From: Candidatus Melainabacteria bacterium
GTDB taxonomy: Bacteria > Cyanobacteriota > Vampirovibrionia > Obscuribacterales > Obscuribacteraceae
Assembly (NCBI GenBank): GCA_012965515.1
Contig: DTSE01000025.1
Location: 1-44,701 of the forward strand
Length of the DNA stretch: 44,701 nucleotides
Reading direction: 5' to 3'
Numbering within the stretch: the first letter of the stretch is position 1; each line of letters starts with the position of its first letter. A program made the translations under genes and the position numbers. Below are positions 1 through 6,651 of the stretch, piece by piece. A model generated the notes under the pieces. The model searched no databases, was not told the origin of the DNA, and was given only the letters and a program-made list of their open reading frames with translations.

Positions 1-1
1 A

Positions 2-682
2 GCTGAGTGTTCAACTCTGAGATCAAACAGGAGACTTGCTTCATACCTCATAATTGCGCCATTGCTGATGTCGTTTTCTTCTCCCCTTGCTTTTGCTGAT
101 GCAATTTCGCCTAACATCACATCTGGTGGCAAGGTCTACTCTGAAGAGAAACCTAATCGAGAGTTCTTCGGAAGTGGCATGAGCGGCAGACTGAGTGAGG
201 CTTCTCATCTCAGATTCAGCGGCGAACAGGCTTACGATGATGGCGATTACGCAGTTGCCCTGAAAAAGCTCAGCAAGGCAGTTCAACTTGATCCAGGCGA
301 TCCGACCGGGCATTTCATGTATGCTCGCGCTATGACTGCCAAGATCAATCGCGATTTGAAAAAGGGTGTGCCTCTCGATGAGGAGATGTTGACCGATTGC
401 ATTGACGAGTGGAAATTGATTGCTCGACACGACGCTGATATTTCTGAACAAGCAGAAGCAAAAGCCCAAGGTCGTCGTCTTGCGAGAATCGCGAAAACGT
501 TGAACATGCCGGAAGAAGAAAAGGTCTCTCGATTTGCTTTGTTCAAGAGAATTGGGCGCAGCAAAGTCGCAATCAAAGAAAAACCGAAACTTGCCCAGAA
601 GGACTTTTCTGATTTCAAAGAGAAGGAAAATCCGGGACGTCCGTTGAAGGAAGTGGACACGGCGATCAAGGACTATCAATAG
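2..682 (+). CDS. Exported TPR-like protein, 5' end cut by window edge
   Basis: The reading frame is open from base 2, the first complete codon. A TTG at 62 and an ATG at 68 are possible starts, but the codons before them encode a basic stretch (RSNRR) followed by a hydrophobic run ending in PLAFADA. That is a Sec signal peptide with cleavage near AFA-DA. Starting at 62 would remove most of its hydrophobic core, so the true start is probably outside the window. After the leader, about 60 residues on, a helix-turn-helix stretch with the spacing of a TPR (AYDDGDYAVALKKLSKAVQLDP) is visible. The C-terminal third is Lys-rich and charged with no recognised domain. It probably acts in the periplasm as a protein-binding scaffold; the function is unknown. 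It converges on ilvE across a shared terminator. Confidence 0.7.
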   Translation, partial: AECSTLRSNRRLASYLIIAPLLMSFSSPLAFADAISPNITSGGKVYSEEKPNREFFGSGMSGRLSEASHLRFSGEQAYDDGDYAVALKKLSKAVQLDPGDPTGHFMYARAMTAKINRDLKKGVPLDEEMLTDCIDEWKLIARHDADISEQAEAKAQGRRLARIAKTLNMPEEEKVSRFALFKRIGRSKVAIKEKPKLAQKDFSDFKEKENPGRPLKEVDTAIKDYQ

Positions 683-711
683 TTCGTTTCAGTAAGTCTC
701 CTCTAAACTCA

Positions 712-739
712 AAGGCGCTGGGTACAGACCCGGCGCCTT
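712..739. terminator. Bidirectional terminator between converging genes
   Basis: A 12-bp stem (712-723 with 728-739, one G-T wobble) closes on the 4-base loop ACAG. It lies in the 105-base gap between the stop of the left-edge TPR gene and the stop of ilvE. A short T-rich stretch (GTGCTTTT) follows on the plus strand and CTTTGAGTTT on the minus strand, so it could end transcripts from both sides. Confidence 0.75.
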
Positions 740-787
740 AGTGCTTTTGCGAAGAACGCTTTTGCAATCGTGACTTGCGAAAGACTC

Positions 788-1762
788 TTACGACTTAGCT
801 GTAGCCTTTTCTTTGGCGCCGGACTTTTCACCGGTTCCATAAACTGGTGTCAGCCAGTGCATGTATTTCTTGTGTTCGCCTCGGCACATCTGAGTGTAGA
901 ACTCTCGAATCTTGCCAGTCATCTCACCGCATTGACCGCCTGAAACTTCGCGTTTGTCGATTTCGATGATTGGAGCAATCTGAGCGCCCGTGCCGCAGAA
1001 GAAGAGTTCGTCTGCAGTGTAGAGTTCGCTTCTATCGATGGTGCGCGAAATAGTTTCGTAACCGAATTCGGCTTGTGCGAATTCCATGATGCTACTGCGG
1101 GTGATGCCTTCGAGAATGTTTTCCGTGATTGGTGTCGTGATCAACTTTCCGTTTTTCACCATGAAAATATTCATGGCGCTGCCCTCAGAAACGTGTCCGT
1201 TTTCTGACAAGACGACGCACTCATCAAAGCCGGCGAGGATCGCGTCGGTTTTCGCCAGTGCGGTGTTAGCGTAAGCTCCGACAATTTTGCCGCGAGCTGG
1301 AATCGCATTGTCTTCCACACGTCTCCATGCCGACACTTGTACTTTCAAGCCAGGTGCGCCGTGGAAGTAGTCACCGAACGGCACTGTGAAAATGCACATG
1401 TCGCTCGGATTGTCTTCCAGGCTCGGACCTACTCGCTGACCGGTTTTGTAAGCCGCAGGACGCACATAGGTGTCCGTCTTCGGCTCGTTCTTTTTGACCA
1501 GTTCGACGGATATTTTGCATAATTCGTCAACCGAATATTTGAGATCATCGAGATGCATGATCTTCATAGAGTCTTTCATGCGCAGGAAGTGTTCTTTCAA
1601 ACGGAACAGATACATTTCACCGTGGGCTTCATTCCAGTACCCTCGGATGCCTTCAAAAACAGCGGTTCCATACATGAATGAGTGATTCATGATGCTGATT
1701 TTGGCATTCTCGAGCGGAACGAAGTTACCTTCGAAGAAAGCGTATTTGTGCGTTTTGCTCAC
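788..1762 (-). CDS. ilvE: Branched-chain amino acid aminotransferase
   Basis: A fold-type IV PLP aminotransferase that transfers the amino group between glutamate and the 2-oxo acids of Val, Leu and Ile, in the cytoplasm. It has 324 residues, normal for IlvE. The family start (HSFMYGTAVFEGIR, about 27-40) is present. The PLP lysine is K159 in RGKIVGAY, followed by the family stretch LSENGHVSEGSAMNIF and the PLP-phosphate loop LEGITRSS. The C-terminal FFCGTGAQIAPI motif is also typical of IlvE. The start is a GTG preceded by AGAGGG and AGGT. It is the last gene of a three-gene minus-strand unit, 22 bases after a small TPR gene and downstream of a CsgG-like gene. Biosynthetic coupling to envelope proteins is odd and may only reflect shared transcription. 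Confidence 0.95.
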   Translation of the reverse strand: MSKTHKYAFFEGNFVPLENAKISIMNHSFMYGTAVFEGIRGYWNEAHGEMYLFRLKEHFLRMKDSMKIMHLDDLKYSVDELCKISVELVKKNEPKTDTYVRPAAYKTGQRVGPSLEDNPSDMCIFTVPFGDYFHGAPGLKVQVSAWRRVEDNAIPARGKIVGAYANTALAKTDAILAGFDECVVLSENGHVSEGSAMNIFMVKNGKLITTPITENILEGITRSSIMEFAQAEFGYETISRTIDRSELYTADELFFCGTGAQIAPIIEIDKREVSGGQCGEMTGKIREFYTQMCRGEHKKYMHWLTPVYGTGEKSGAKEKATAKS

Positions 1763-1784
1763 TTACCTACCCTCTTTGTGTTTC

Positions 1785-2249
1785 TTACTGTTGGCCTTTG
1801 CAGAACTGAATGCGATCGGAGACGAGTTTTCGATTACTCGAATCCGGCTTCAATTCCAGATATTTTTCAAATGCAACTACAGCCGATCTGTAGTCCTTGT
1901 CACTTTCTTGCATGCAGCCGATTTCGTAATACGCTTCGGCGTAATTCGGATCGCACTGGACTGCAGCGCGAAATTCACCTTTTGCTTCGTCGAACTTGCC
2001 GAGGCGTTTGTACGATTTGGCAAGCATGGTCCTCAGCTCTGCTGAGCTGGGATATTTGGTGACTAGCTTCAGGAAAGCGTCTTGAGCAACCTGATAGTTG
2101 CCCTTTTCGAACTCCGCAGTCGCTTTGGCCATCGGTTTGGCATACTTCTCTGCGTCTTCTGAAGCGTCAGCAAAAGACAGAGGGCAGAAGACTACCGCCG
2201 CTTGAATCAGTGCGCACAGGCTAGTCTTCTGCCAAATCTGTTTTTTCAT
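1785..2249 (-). CDS. Small exported TPR protein
   Basis: A 154-residue protein. Residues 1-28 form a Sec signal peptide (KKQIWQK, a hydrophobic run, then PLSFADA). The mature part carries about three TPR units between residues 35 and 140; clear ones are KGNYQVAQDAFLKLVTKYP, LGKFDEAKGEFRAAVQCDP and DKDYRSAVVAFEKYLELKP. TPRs bind peptides or partner proteins, so this is probably a periplasmic assembly factor. It begins 2 bases after the stop of the CsgG-like gene and ends 22 bases before ilvE, so it is co-transcribed and probably translationally coupled to the CsgG-like gene, its likely partner. No catalytic motif is seen. Confidence 0.85.
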   Translation of the reverse strand: MKKQIWQKTSLCALIQAAVVFCPLSFADASEDAEKYAKPMAKATAEFEKGNYQVAQDAFLKLVTKYPSSAELRTMLAKSYKRLGKFDEAKGEFRAAVQCDPNYAEAYYEIGCMQESDKDYRSAVVAFEKYLELKPDSSNRKLVSDRIQFCKGQQ

Positions 2250-2251
2250 TG

Positions 2252-3355
2252 TTATTTGGTTGCTTCTTTCTTGAGCACGGTGCCGGTCGTCGTCATCGTT
2301 GTCTTTTGGAAAGAACTTCCAGCCCCGTCGCCCGAACCTGGCAATGGAGTGATTACGACAGCGGTGACGTCAGTTGTTACCTTCTTCACCGAATCGCCGA
2401 CTTTAACGCCGCCGCCTTTGGTGATGTCACCAGTGGCGTTGTCTTGAGCAACTTCTTTGATCTTGATGAGTGCAATTGTGCTGCTCATTTCTTTGAGCAC
2501 TTTGCCGGTCACCGGATCTTTGATGGTCTTGTACGGACGATCTACAGAAAGGTGGTCGCCTGCTGCGATGCCGTTTTGCTTACCAACGTTGACGATGACT
2601 TCGCGACCGGTAACATCGGCGACTCTGCCTTCAACGTTTTGCAGTGCCAAAGATTGGTTATCCGGAATTTTCGCAGCCATTGCGATCAATTGACTGCCCA
2701 TTTGTTCTACAGCTTGGTTAGTGGCTTCACCGGCAAGGGATGTGGAGAAGTCGGAGCTGTCTACGTCGTATGCGCCGAATGAGCTCGAAGCTTTTGCTGA
2801 TTCTCCGAGACCATGGACGGCTGCAAGGATTTCGCCGGTGTTGGTGTCTGTGACGGTCGCGTCGATAGCTGTTCTTGCTTTTTGCTTGCGCGAGCTTCCG
2901 TGAAATCCACCGAACAAACTGCCTACACCGCCCACATACGGAATGGAAACTGGAATCGGCACAGAAGGTGCAGAATATGATGTGCGTTTGTCTTCAAAAC
3001 CGAAAGCGGTGATTGTGCCGTATACGACAGCATCTACACCGAGCATTTTTCCGATTTTGTTGGCGGTGCTGGCATCTGCTCTGTCACTCACCGAGAAATT
3101 TTGCTCTTTCAAAATCGCGTCCAAGTGTTGGCGATCGATGAGCGAGTATGTGCCGTCGTTGACCAGTTTGGTGATCAAAAGACTGGCAACACCTTTACCA
3201 AGGTCGTATCCGCCCAATGAACCGCTAACTGCGCCGTATTCAAACGGCAGGACTGCGATTCTGCGCTTGGGACCAGCCATTGCTGCCTGCGGCAACAAAC
3301 TTACCGCTAGTAGCACGAGCATTGCGCCCAGGGCAATCGTCCTTCTTCCTTTCAT
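2252..3355 (-). CDS. CsgG-family exported protein with FlgT-C-like tail
   Basis: A 367-residue protein. Residues 1-27 are a signal peptide ending AMA-GP. Residues 30-230 match the CsgG/curli-assembly family: RIAVLPFEYG, a variable stretch, then ASLLITKLVNDGTYSLIDRQHLDAILKEQ and LGVDAVVYGTITAFG. Residues 240-335 look like the small beta domain seen at the FlgT C-terminus (VNVGKQNGIAAGDHLSV, IKDPVTGKVL, KVGDSV). E. coli CsgG is an outer-membrane lipoprotein pore; here there is no Cys at the cleavage site, so this is not a classical lipoprotein. No curli subunit gene is nearby. It is more likely a periplasmic or outer-membrane-associated CsgG-like factor. It is the first gene of the unit with the small TPR gene and ilvE. 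Confidence 0.85.
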   Translation of the reverse strand: MKGRRTIALGAMLVLLAVSLLPQAAMAGPKRRIAVLPFEYGAVSGSLGGYDLGKGVASLLITKLVNDGTYSLIDRQHLDAILKEQNFSVSDRADASTANKIGKMLGVDAVVYGTITAFGFEDKRTSYSAPSVPIPVSIPYVGGVGSLFGGFHGSSRKQKARTAIDATVTDTNTGEILAAVHGLGESAKASSSFGAYDVDSSDFSTSLAGEATNQAVEQMGSQLIAMAAKIPDNQSLALQNVEGRVADVTGREVIVNVGKQNGIAAGDHLSVDRPYKTIKDPVTGKVLKEMSSTIALIKIKEVAQDNATGDITKGGGVKVGDSVKKVTTDVTAVVITPLPGSGDGAGSSFQKTTMTTTGTVLKKEATK

Positions 3356-3641
3356 TTAGAACTCTCCTTAAATCCAAATCCCATGAGACCGTCTGTTTCT
3401 AGACTCCGATATCCAAATGCTCGCTATCGTGCTTCCTCACTTCTTAGCATTTCGAGTTTGGTTTCCGCTTGAAAAGCCGCAGCATCTGATCAAATAAGAA
3501 GTACGACGCTGTCCGGCAATTTAGGGGCTCTTTGACGGTCTTTTCGACAAATCATGAGTCCATTCGCACATTACTCCCGGGCACAAAGTCTTACCAGGAG
3601 CGCAGTTAGTCTACTTGATAGGTGGGGTTTATAAAAGACGA

Positions 3642-3653
3642 TTCTTATAAGAA
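3642..3653. promoter_or_regulatory. Perfect 12-base palindrome upstream of the csgG-like operon
   Basis: TTCTTATAAGAA reads the same on both strands. It lies about 290 bases upstream of the csgG-like start, in a 434-base gap. On the minus strand it is followed by a second TATAAA-like element, so it may be a -10 region or a dimer-binding site. No experimental support; low confidence. Confidence 0.3.
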
Positions 3654-3697
3654 CGGCTTGCTGTCAGTATATTGATCCGAGGGTGGTTTGGATGCAT

Positions 3698-3763
3698 GGA
3701 GCTCTGAAAGCTCCGAAAACCCGGCACCGTGACGCAACTGAGCGCCGGAGCCAGAGCGCTCCG
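3698..3763 (-). terminator. Stacked hairpins, terminator after the exported 257-aa gene
   Basis: Three inverted repeats lie head to tail: 3698-3703 with 3709-3714; 3721-3727 with 3742-3748 (one G-T wobble); and 3746-3751 with 3758-3763. On the minus strand the middle stem is followed directly by GTTTT, which suits an intrinsic terminator for the gene whose stop is at 3790. The middle and right stems overlap by three bases, so they are alternatives and may switch. The rest of the 434-base gap (3356-3789) holds the palindrome at 3642 and presumably the csgG-like promoter. Confidence 0.55.
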
Positions 3764-3789
3764 ACTGTTAATTTATCTATCATCTGTTT

Positions 3790-4563
3790 CTATCTGTGGG
3801 CTCTATATTGAGCCATCAGGGCGACAGCATTGCGGTAACGCTTCGACTTCTTATTTACTTGCTTCAGAGCGACGACAGCTTGTGTATAGGCTCCGGCTTT
3901 AGCCTTTGACTTGGCTGTGCCGATCAGCTGCATGGCTTCCTTTTCCATCGCGTATTCGTCCATCAAAGCTCTAACTGCCTTGAATCTCGGTGAATCCGGA
4001 CCGATTGCGCGCAGAATCGCAGTCGCGTCATCGTACTTGTCATCTTCTGCTTTCATTTCAGCTTCGATGATTCGTTTGCGTGTTTCCATTTCGATTTCGA
4101 CCGCTTGCTGAATGGGCGGCAAAGACCGGTCTGAAACAGCACCAATCACGTCTCGGGCAGCATTATCAACAAGTCGCTTGTTTAATTGCTGACCAGGTAC
4201 TACGTAATCCTGGTTGTACTTTTGCACCGACGATGTCGTAATCACTTGCCCATCGCGGGTTTTGACAGTTACCGTTCCGTTATATCTAATTTGCCCGGTA
4301 TTTTGGTCTGTTTTTTCGATAATCGTGCAGGTAACGAACCAATCAGGATTTACAGTGCTTATGACAATGTCCTGAGCATTGGAAAGACCCATACTGAGTC
4401 GATCGCAAACCTCCTGCTCAATGCCGCTTTGCCCGCCTGGCGTAATAGACATGCGCACCGGAGGTACTCCGGCAAACGCAGGTATCGACAGGGAAAGTGA
4501 GGCCACAACAGCCAAAGCCAATAAAAGGACTTTGCCTTTCACTCTGCTTGCAAACATCTTCAA
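3790..4563 (-). CDS. Exported protein of unknown function
   Basis: A 257-residue protein. Residues 1-31 are a clear Sec signal peptide (MKMFASRVKGK, a hydrophobic run, then PAFA-GVPP). Residues 32-135 are mixed beta/alpha with DPDW-like and VTVKTRDGQVI stretches, a layout reminiscent of CsgG-like or LpoB-like periplasmic domains, but I cannot assign the family. Residues 150-257 are helical and repeat a pattern (DDKYDDATAILRAI, KAGAYTQAVVALKQV) like degenerate TPRs. It lies upstream of the csgG-like operon but is separated by a terminator, with its own promoter and inverted repeat at 4608-4663. An envelope role alongside the CsgG-like protein is an inference from position. Confidence 0.75.
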   Translation of the reverse strand: MKMFASRVKGKVLLLALAVVASLSLSIPAFAGVPPVRMSITPGGQSGIEQEVCDRLSMGLSNAQDIVISTVNPDWFVTCTIIEKTDQNTGQIRYNGTVTVKTRDGQVITTSSVQKYNQDYVVPGQQLNKRLVDNAARDVIGAVSDRSLPPIQQAVEIEMETRKRIIEAEMKAEDDKYDDATAILRAIGPDSPRFKAVRALMDEYAMEKEAMQLIGTAKSKAKAGAYTQAVVALKQVNKKSKRYRNAVALMAQYRAHR

Positions 4564-4607
4564 TACCCCAAGTTCTAACGCACGAAAGCTGTGAGAAACG
4601 AATGGCT

Positions 4608-4663
4608 ATTTTAAACCGATTTGTACGGTCGATGTCACCTATGTACATGGTCGGTGTACATAG
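4608..4663 (-). promoter_or_regulatory. Promoter with abutting operator-like inverted repeat
   Basis: On the minus strand a -35-like GTGACA (4633-4638) and a -10-like TAAAAT (4608-4613) are 19 bases apart, about 45 bases upstream of the exported 257-residue gene. Directly next to the -35 is a perfect 9-base inverted repeat, CTATGTACA (4639-4647), 7 bases, TGTACATAG (4655-4663). A further TGTAC half site lies at 4622. The repeat is AT-rich with no T-run, so an operator is more likely than a terminator. Confidence 0.5.
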
Positions 4664-4695
4664 TCAGTGTCCGAAATCAGTTCACACTCTAAGAT

Positions 4696-5109
4696 TCAAG
4701 CTGGAAAAAATTCCATCCAAATGACACTGGCGTCGTCATTGCCTGTCACAGCGGCCAATCGAATGCCGTCTGATTCATAAATTTCTGCATTCGATGAATC
4801 ATGTCTTACAAGTCGAAGATTGGAGAACATGCTCTTCGCGTATTTTAGAGAACCCGGAATTATGCCTTGCTCGGCTAATTCTCCGGAGATCCACAGTTTC
4901 GAGATTGTCCCTTGCTGTTCGATTGAGGTCACGCGAATAAGACCATCTCGAAAGTCGAAGGAAAAACCATTTGCCATTTCGGCCGTTTCACAGACTCCAC
5001 CGAGTTTGTTCACAGCTTCCTTGATAGTCGTAACTCCCGGAACGACTCCGAGCCAACCCTGTTCGGGACTCCATTCTTTCTGGACTAGAGAAGCATCGTT
5101 AGCAATCAT
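4696..5109 (-). CDS. Small cytosolic protein coupled to a HExxH protein
   Basis: A 137-residue acidic protein with no signal peptide or membrane segment. Its start overlaps the stop of the upstream metallopeptidase-like gene as ATGA, with GGAGAAG just before it, so the two are translationally coupled. The N-terminal part has WLGVVPGVTTIKEAVNKLGG, a pattern seen in small domains that begin with 'G-x-x-P-G-x-(S/T)' followed by a helix ending in LGG or LG. The remainder looks like alternating beta strands. The family is not recognised. From the coupling it may be an inhibitor, immunity protein or chaperone for its neighbour, but this is only inference; it could equally be a structural partner. 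Confidence 0.7.
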   Translation of the reverse strand: MIANDASLVQKEWSPEQGWLGVVPGVTTIKEAVNKLGGVCETAEMANGFSFDFRDGLIRVTSIEQQGTISKLWISGELAEQGIIPGSLKYAKSMFSNLRLVRHDSSNAEIYESDGIRLAAVTGNDDASVIWMEFFPA

Positions 5110-6455
5110 TTTTTCTTCTCCACTTTTCTGATTTTATCTTCAAATGCCTGAATTTCCGCACGGGCTTCAGCTGAGTTTTTTACCAGGATGCCACTCGTTG
5201 AACGGATGTACTTGGGTTCGCCGGAACCCTCAGTTCCGTATCTAATATTCAATTCTTGTTGGTCGTGTTCCTTTACCGCGTCGTAAAGCCTCGGACTATC
5301 CTCCAGCAATTCTTGTCTGCGTTTTTCATTAATACGATATTTCATTCCACCTTCTGCGAACATTTCGAGAGGGTTTACGAAGTATCTGGTGGAAGGTTTT
5401 ACTTCCGCAAGGTCGCGTACTTGATCGAGAGTGAATTGCTTTGCGTCCTTCACTTTTGTCACTGATTTTCCCTGTCCATCCTGCAACTCACCATGCTTCC
5501 CGCAAGCGCACCATTGGAAGGAATCTTTGCAGTGGTCCTGATCGCGACGATATAGTTCGTCTTTCTTGCCGGTGAAAATCCATTTGGTTTCGTGGGTTTT
5601 TGGATCTTCATAGGGAAGCCAACCCAGTTTGCGTGCCCATTTCTCTTTCTCTTTTGGCGTGTTCCAGTTGAGATTTTGTTGTGCGTTGTGCATCAGTTCG
5701 TGGTGCGTAACTGCTTCAATACTATAGAGATGGTGCTTGCCCATTCTGTCCGCGTCTTTTTCGGTAATCGGTTTTCCGTCGTTCGCGTTGGGTTCGAAAT
5801 AGATTGCTTGTCTGTTGCCCTTATCTTGTTGAATGTGATACGCAAGTGCGACGTCATGCTTGTAATAGTGCTCGGTCAAAAAGTAAAACTTCACGCCTTG
5901 CGATCCGTCCTTTGTCATCTGGCTAGGTTGACCTTTATATAGAGCAGCTTCGATGCCGCTCAACTCCGCCAGATTGGGGCTGCGAGCTTTGATCATATTG
6001 CCGCGCTCCCAACTGCAATCATCTTTCTGAACCCACTGTTTGAGAATGTCTTCTCCGTCTTTGCTGAAGGATACTTTGAAGACCTTCTCTAGATCAGCAA
6101 TCTTTGCTTGCTTGAGCTTTGCCAACTCGGCTTCTGCTTTTTCAAGACCCTTCGAATTTGCATCAGTGGTGAACAGTTCCTTGTCCTGTCCATGGACTTT
6201 AAGGATGTAGCTATATTTTCCATCTTTTGTTTCGACGGTAATCCCTTGCTTCTTTTCGAATTTCTGTGTTTCAGTAAGCGGTTTGCTATTCTCGGCACTG
6301 CCATCTTTGCGTTCTAACGAACGAGGGCGGCCGCACAACTCTCCCTCTTCTCGCAACTGATCCGGCGTGGAAAACGAGATTTGAGGTTCGGAGTTATTGT
6401 CTGACGAATCTGCAAAAAGGGGTTTGGAAAGCTGAAGCATAGATGCGTCCACCAT
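5106..6455 (-). CDS. HExxH zinc metallopeptidase-like protein
   Basis: A 449-residue protein. It carries HELMH at 252-256, a classic zinc site with catalytic Glu253, and downstream NPLEMFAEGG (361-370) whose E368 is well placed as the third zinc ligand of a gluzincin. That pairing resembles the ATLF/lethal-factor-type peptidases of toxin systems. Residues 1-70 are low-complexity and polar, 60-125 are charged and helical, and three Cys lie at 309-318. There is no Sec signal, so it is either cytosolic or exported by another route. No clear Shine-Dalgarno precedes the ATG; a second ATG lies five codons on. It is the first gene of a two-gene unit with the 137-residue protein. The substrate is unknown, and an effector role is a hypothesis. 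Confidence 0.75.
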   Translation of the reverse strand: MVDASMLQLSKPLFADSSDNNSEPQISFSTPDQLREEGELCGRPRSLERKDGSAENSKPLTETQKFEKKQGITVETKDGKYSYILKVHGQDKELFTTDANSKGLEKAEAELAKLKQAKIADLEKVFKVSFSKDGEDILKQWVQKDDCSWERGNMIKARSPNLAELSGIEAALYKGQPSQMTKDGSQGVKFYFLTEHYYKHDVALAYHIQQDKGNRQAIYFEPNANDGKPITEKDADRMGKHHLYSIEAVTHHELMHNAQQNLNWNTPKEKEKWARKLGWLPYEDPKTHETKWIFTGKKDELYRRDQDHCKDSFQWCACGKHGELQDGQGKSVTKVKDAKQFTLDQVRDLAEVKPSTRYFVNPLEMFAEGGMKYRINEKRRQELLEDSPRLYDAVKEHDQQELNIRYGTEGSGEPKYIRSTSGILVKNSAEARAEIQAFEDKIRKVEKKK

Positions 6456-6513
6456 AAAGACGAAAATCTACACTTCTATCCAGCCTGGCTATCATAGGCG
6501 CGCCCTAGCCGGA

Positions 6514-6534
6514 TGGGAATACGCGGAATTCCCA
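6514..6534. repeat. Short inverted repeat in the 196-base gap
   Basis: TGGGAAT (6514-6520) and ATTCCCA (6528-6534) form a 7-bp stem with a 7-base loop, just upstream of the metallopeptidase-like gene on the minus strand. The same gap holds three imperfect copies of CTTACGGA near 6583-6607. Either could be a regulatory site; nothing more can be said. Confidence 0.3.
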
Positions 6535-6651
6535 TTGGAGCTGTAAAGCCATGTCTAGCTTAAGTTATGAGTTTATAGTCTGTCTTACGGAACCTTACGG
6601 ACCTTACTTCCAATACCTTAGAAGGGTGAGGACTTTTTGAAGATGCTCGAA

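Noticed and set aside
41-679. A 212-codon minus-strand frame over the first gene
   Set aside because: The plus strand carries a signal peptide and TPR features; the minus frame is Phe/Arg-rich with no recognisable features.
3690-3770. A c-di-GMP (GEMM) or SAM riboswitch on the plus strand, from GACGCAA and CCCGGCA matches
   Set aside because: Only short pieces match; the conserved GGGCAAACC and tetraloop parts are missing and no plus-strand gene follows.
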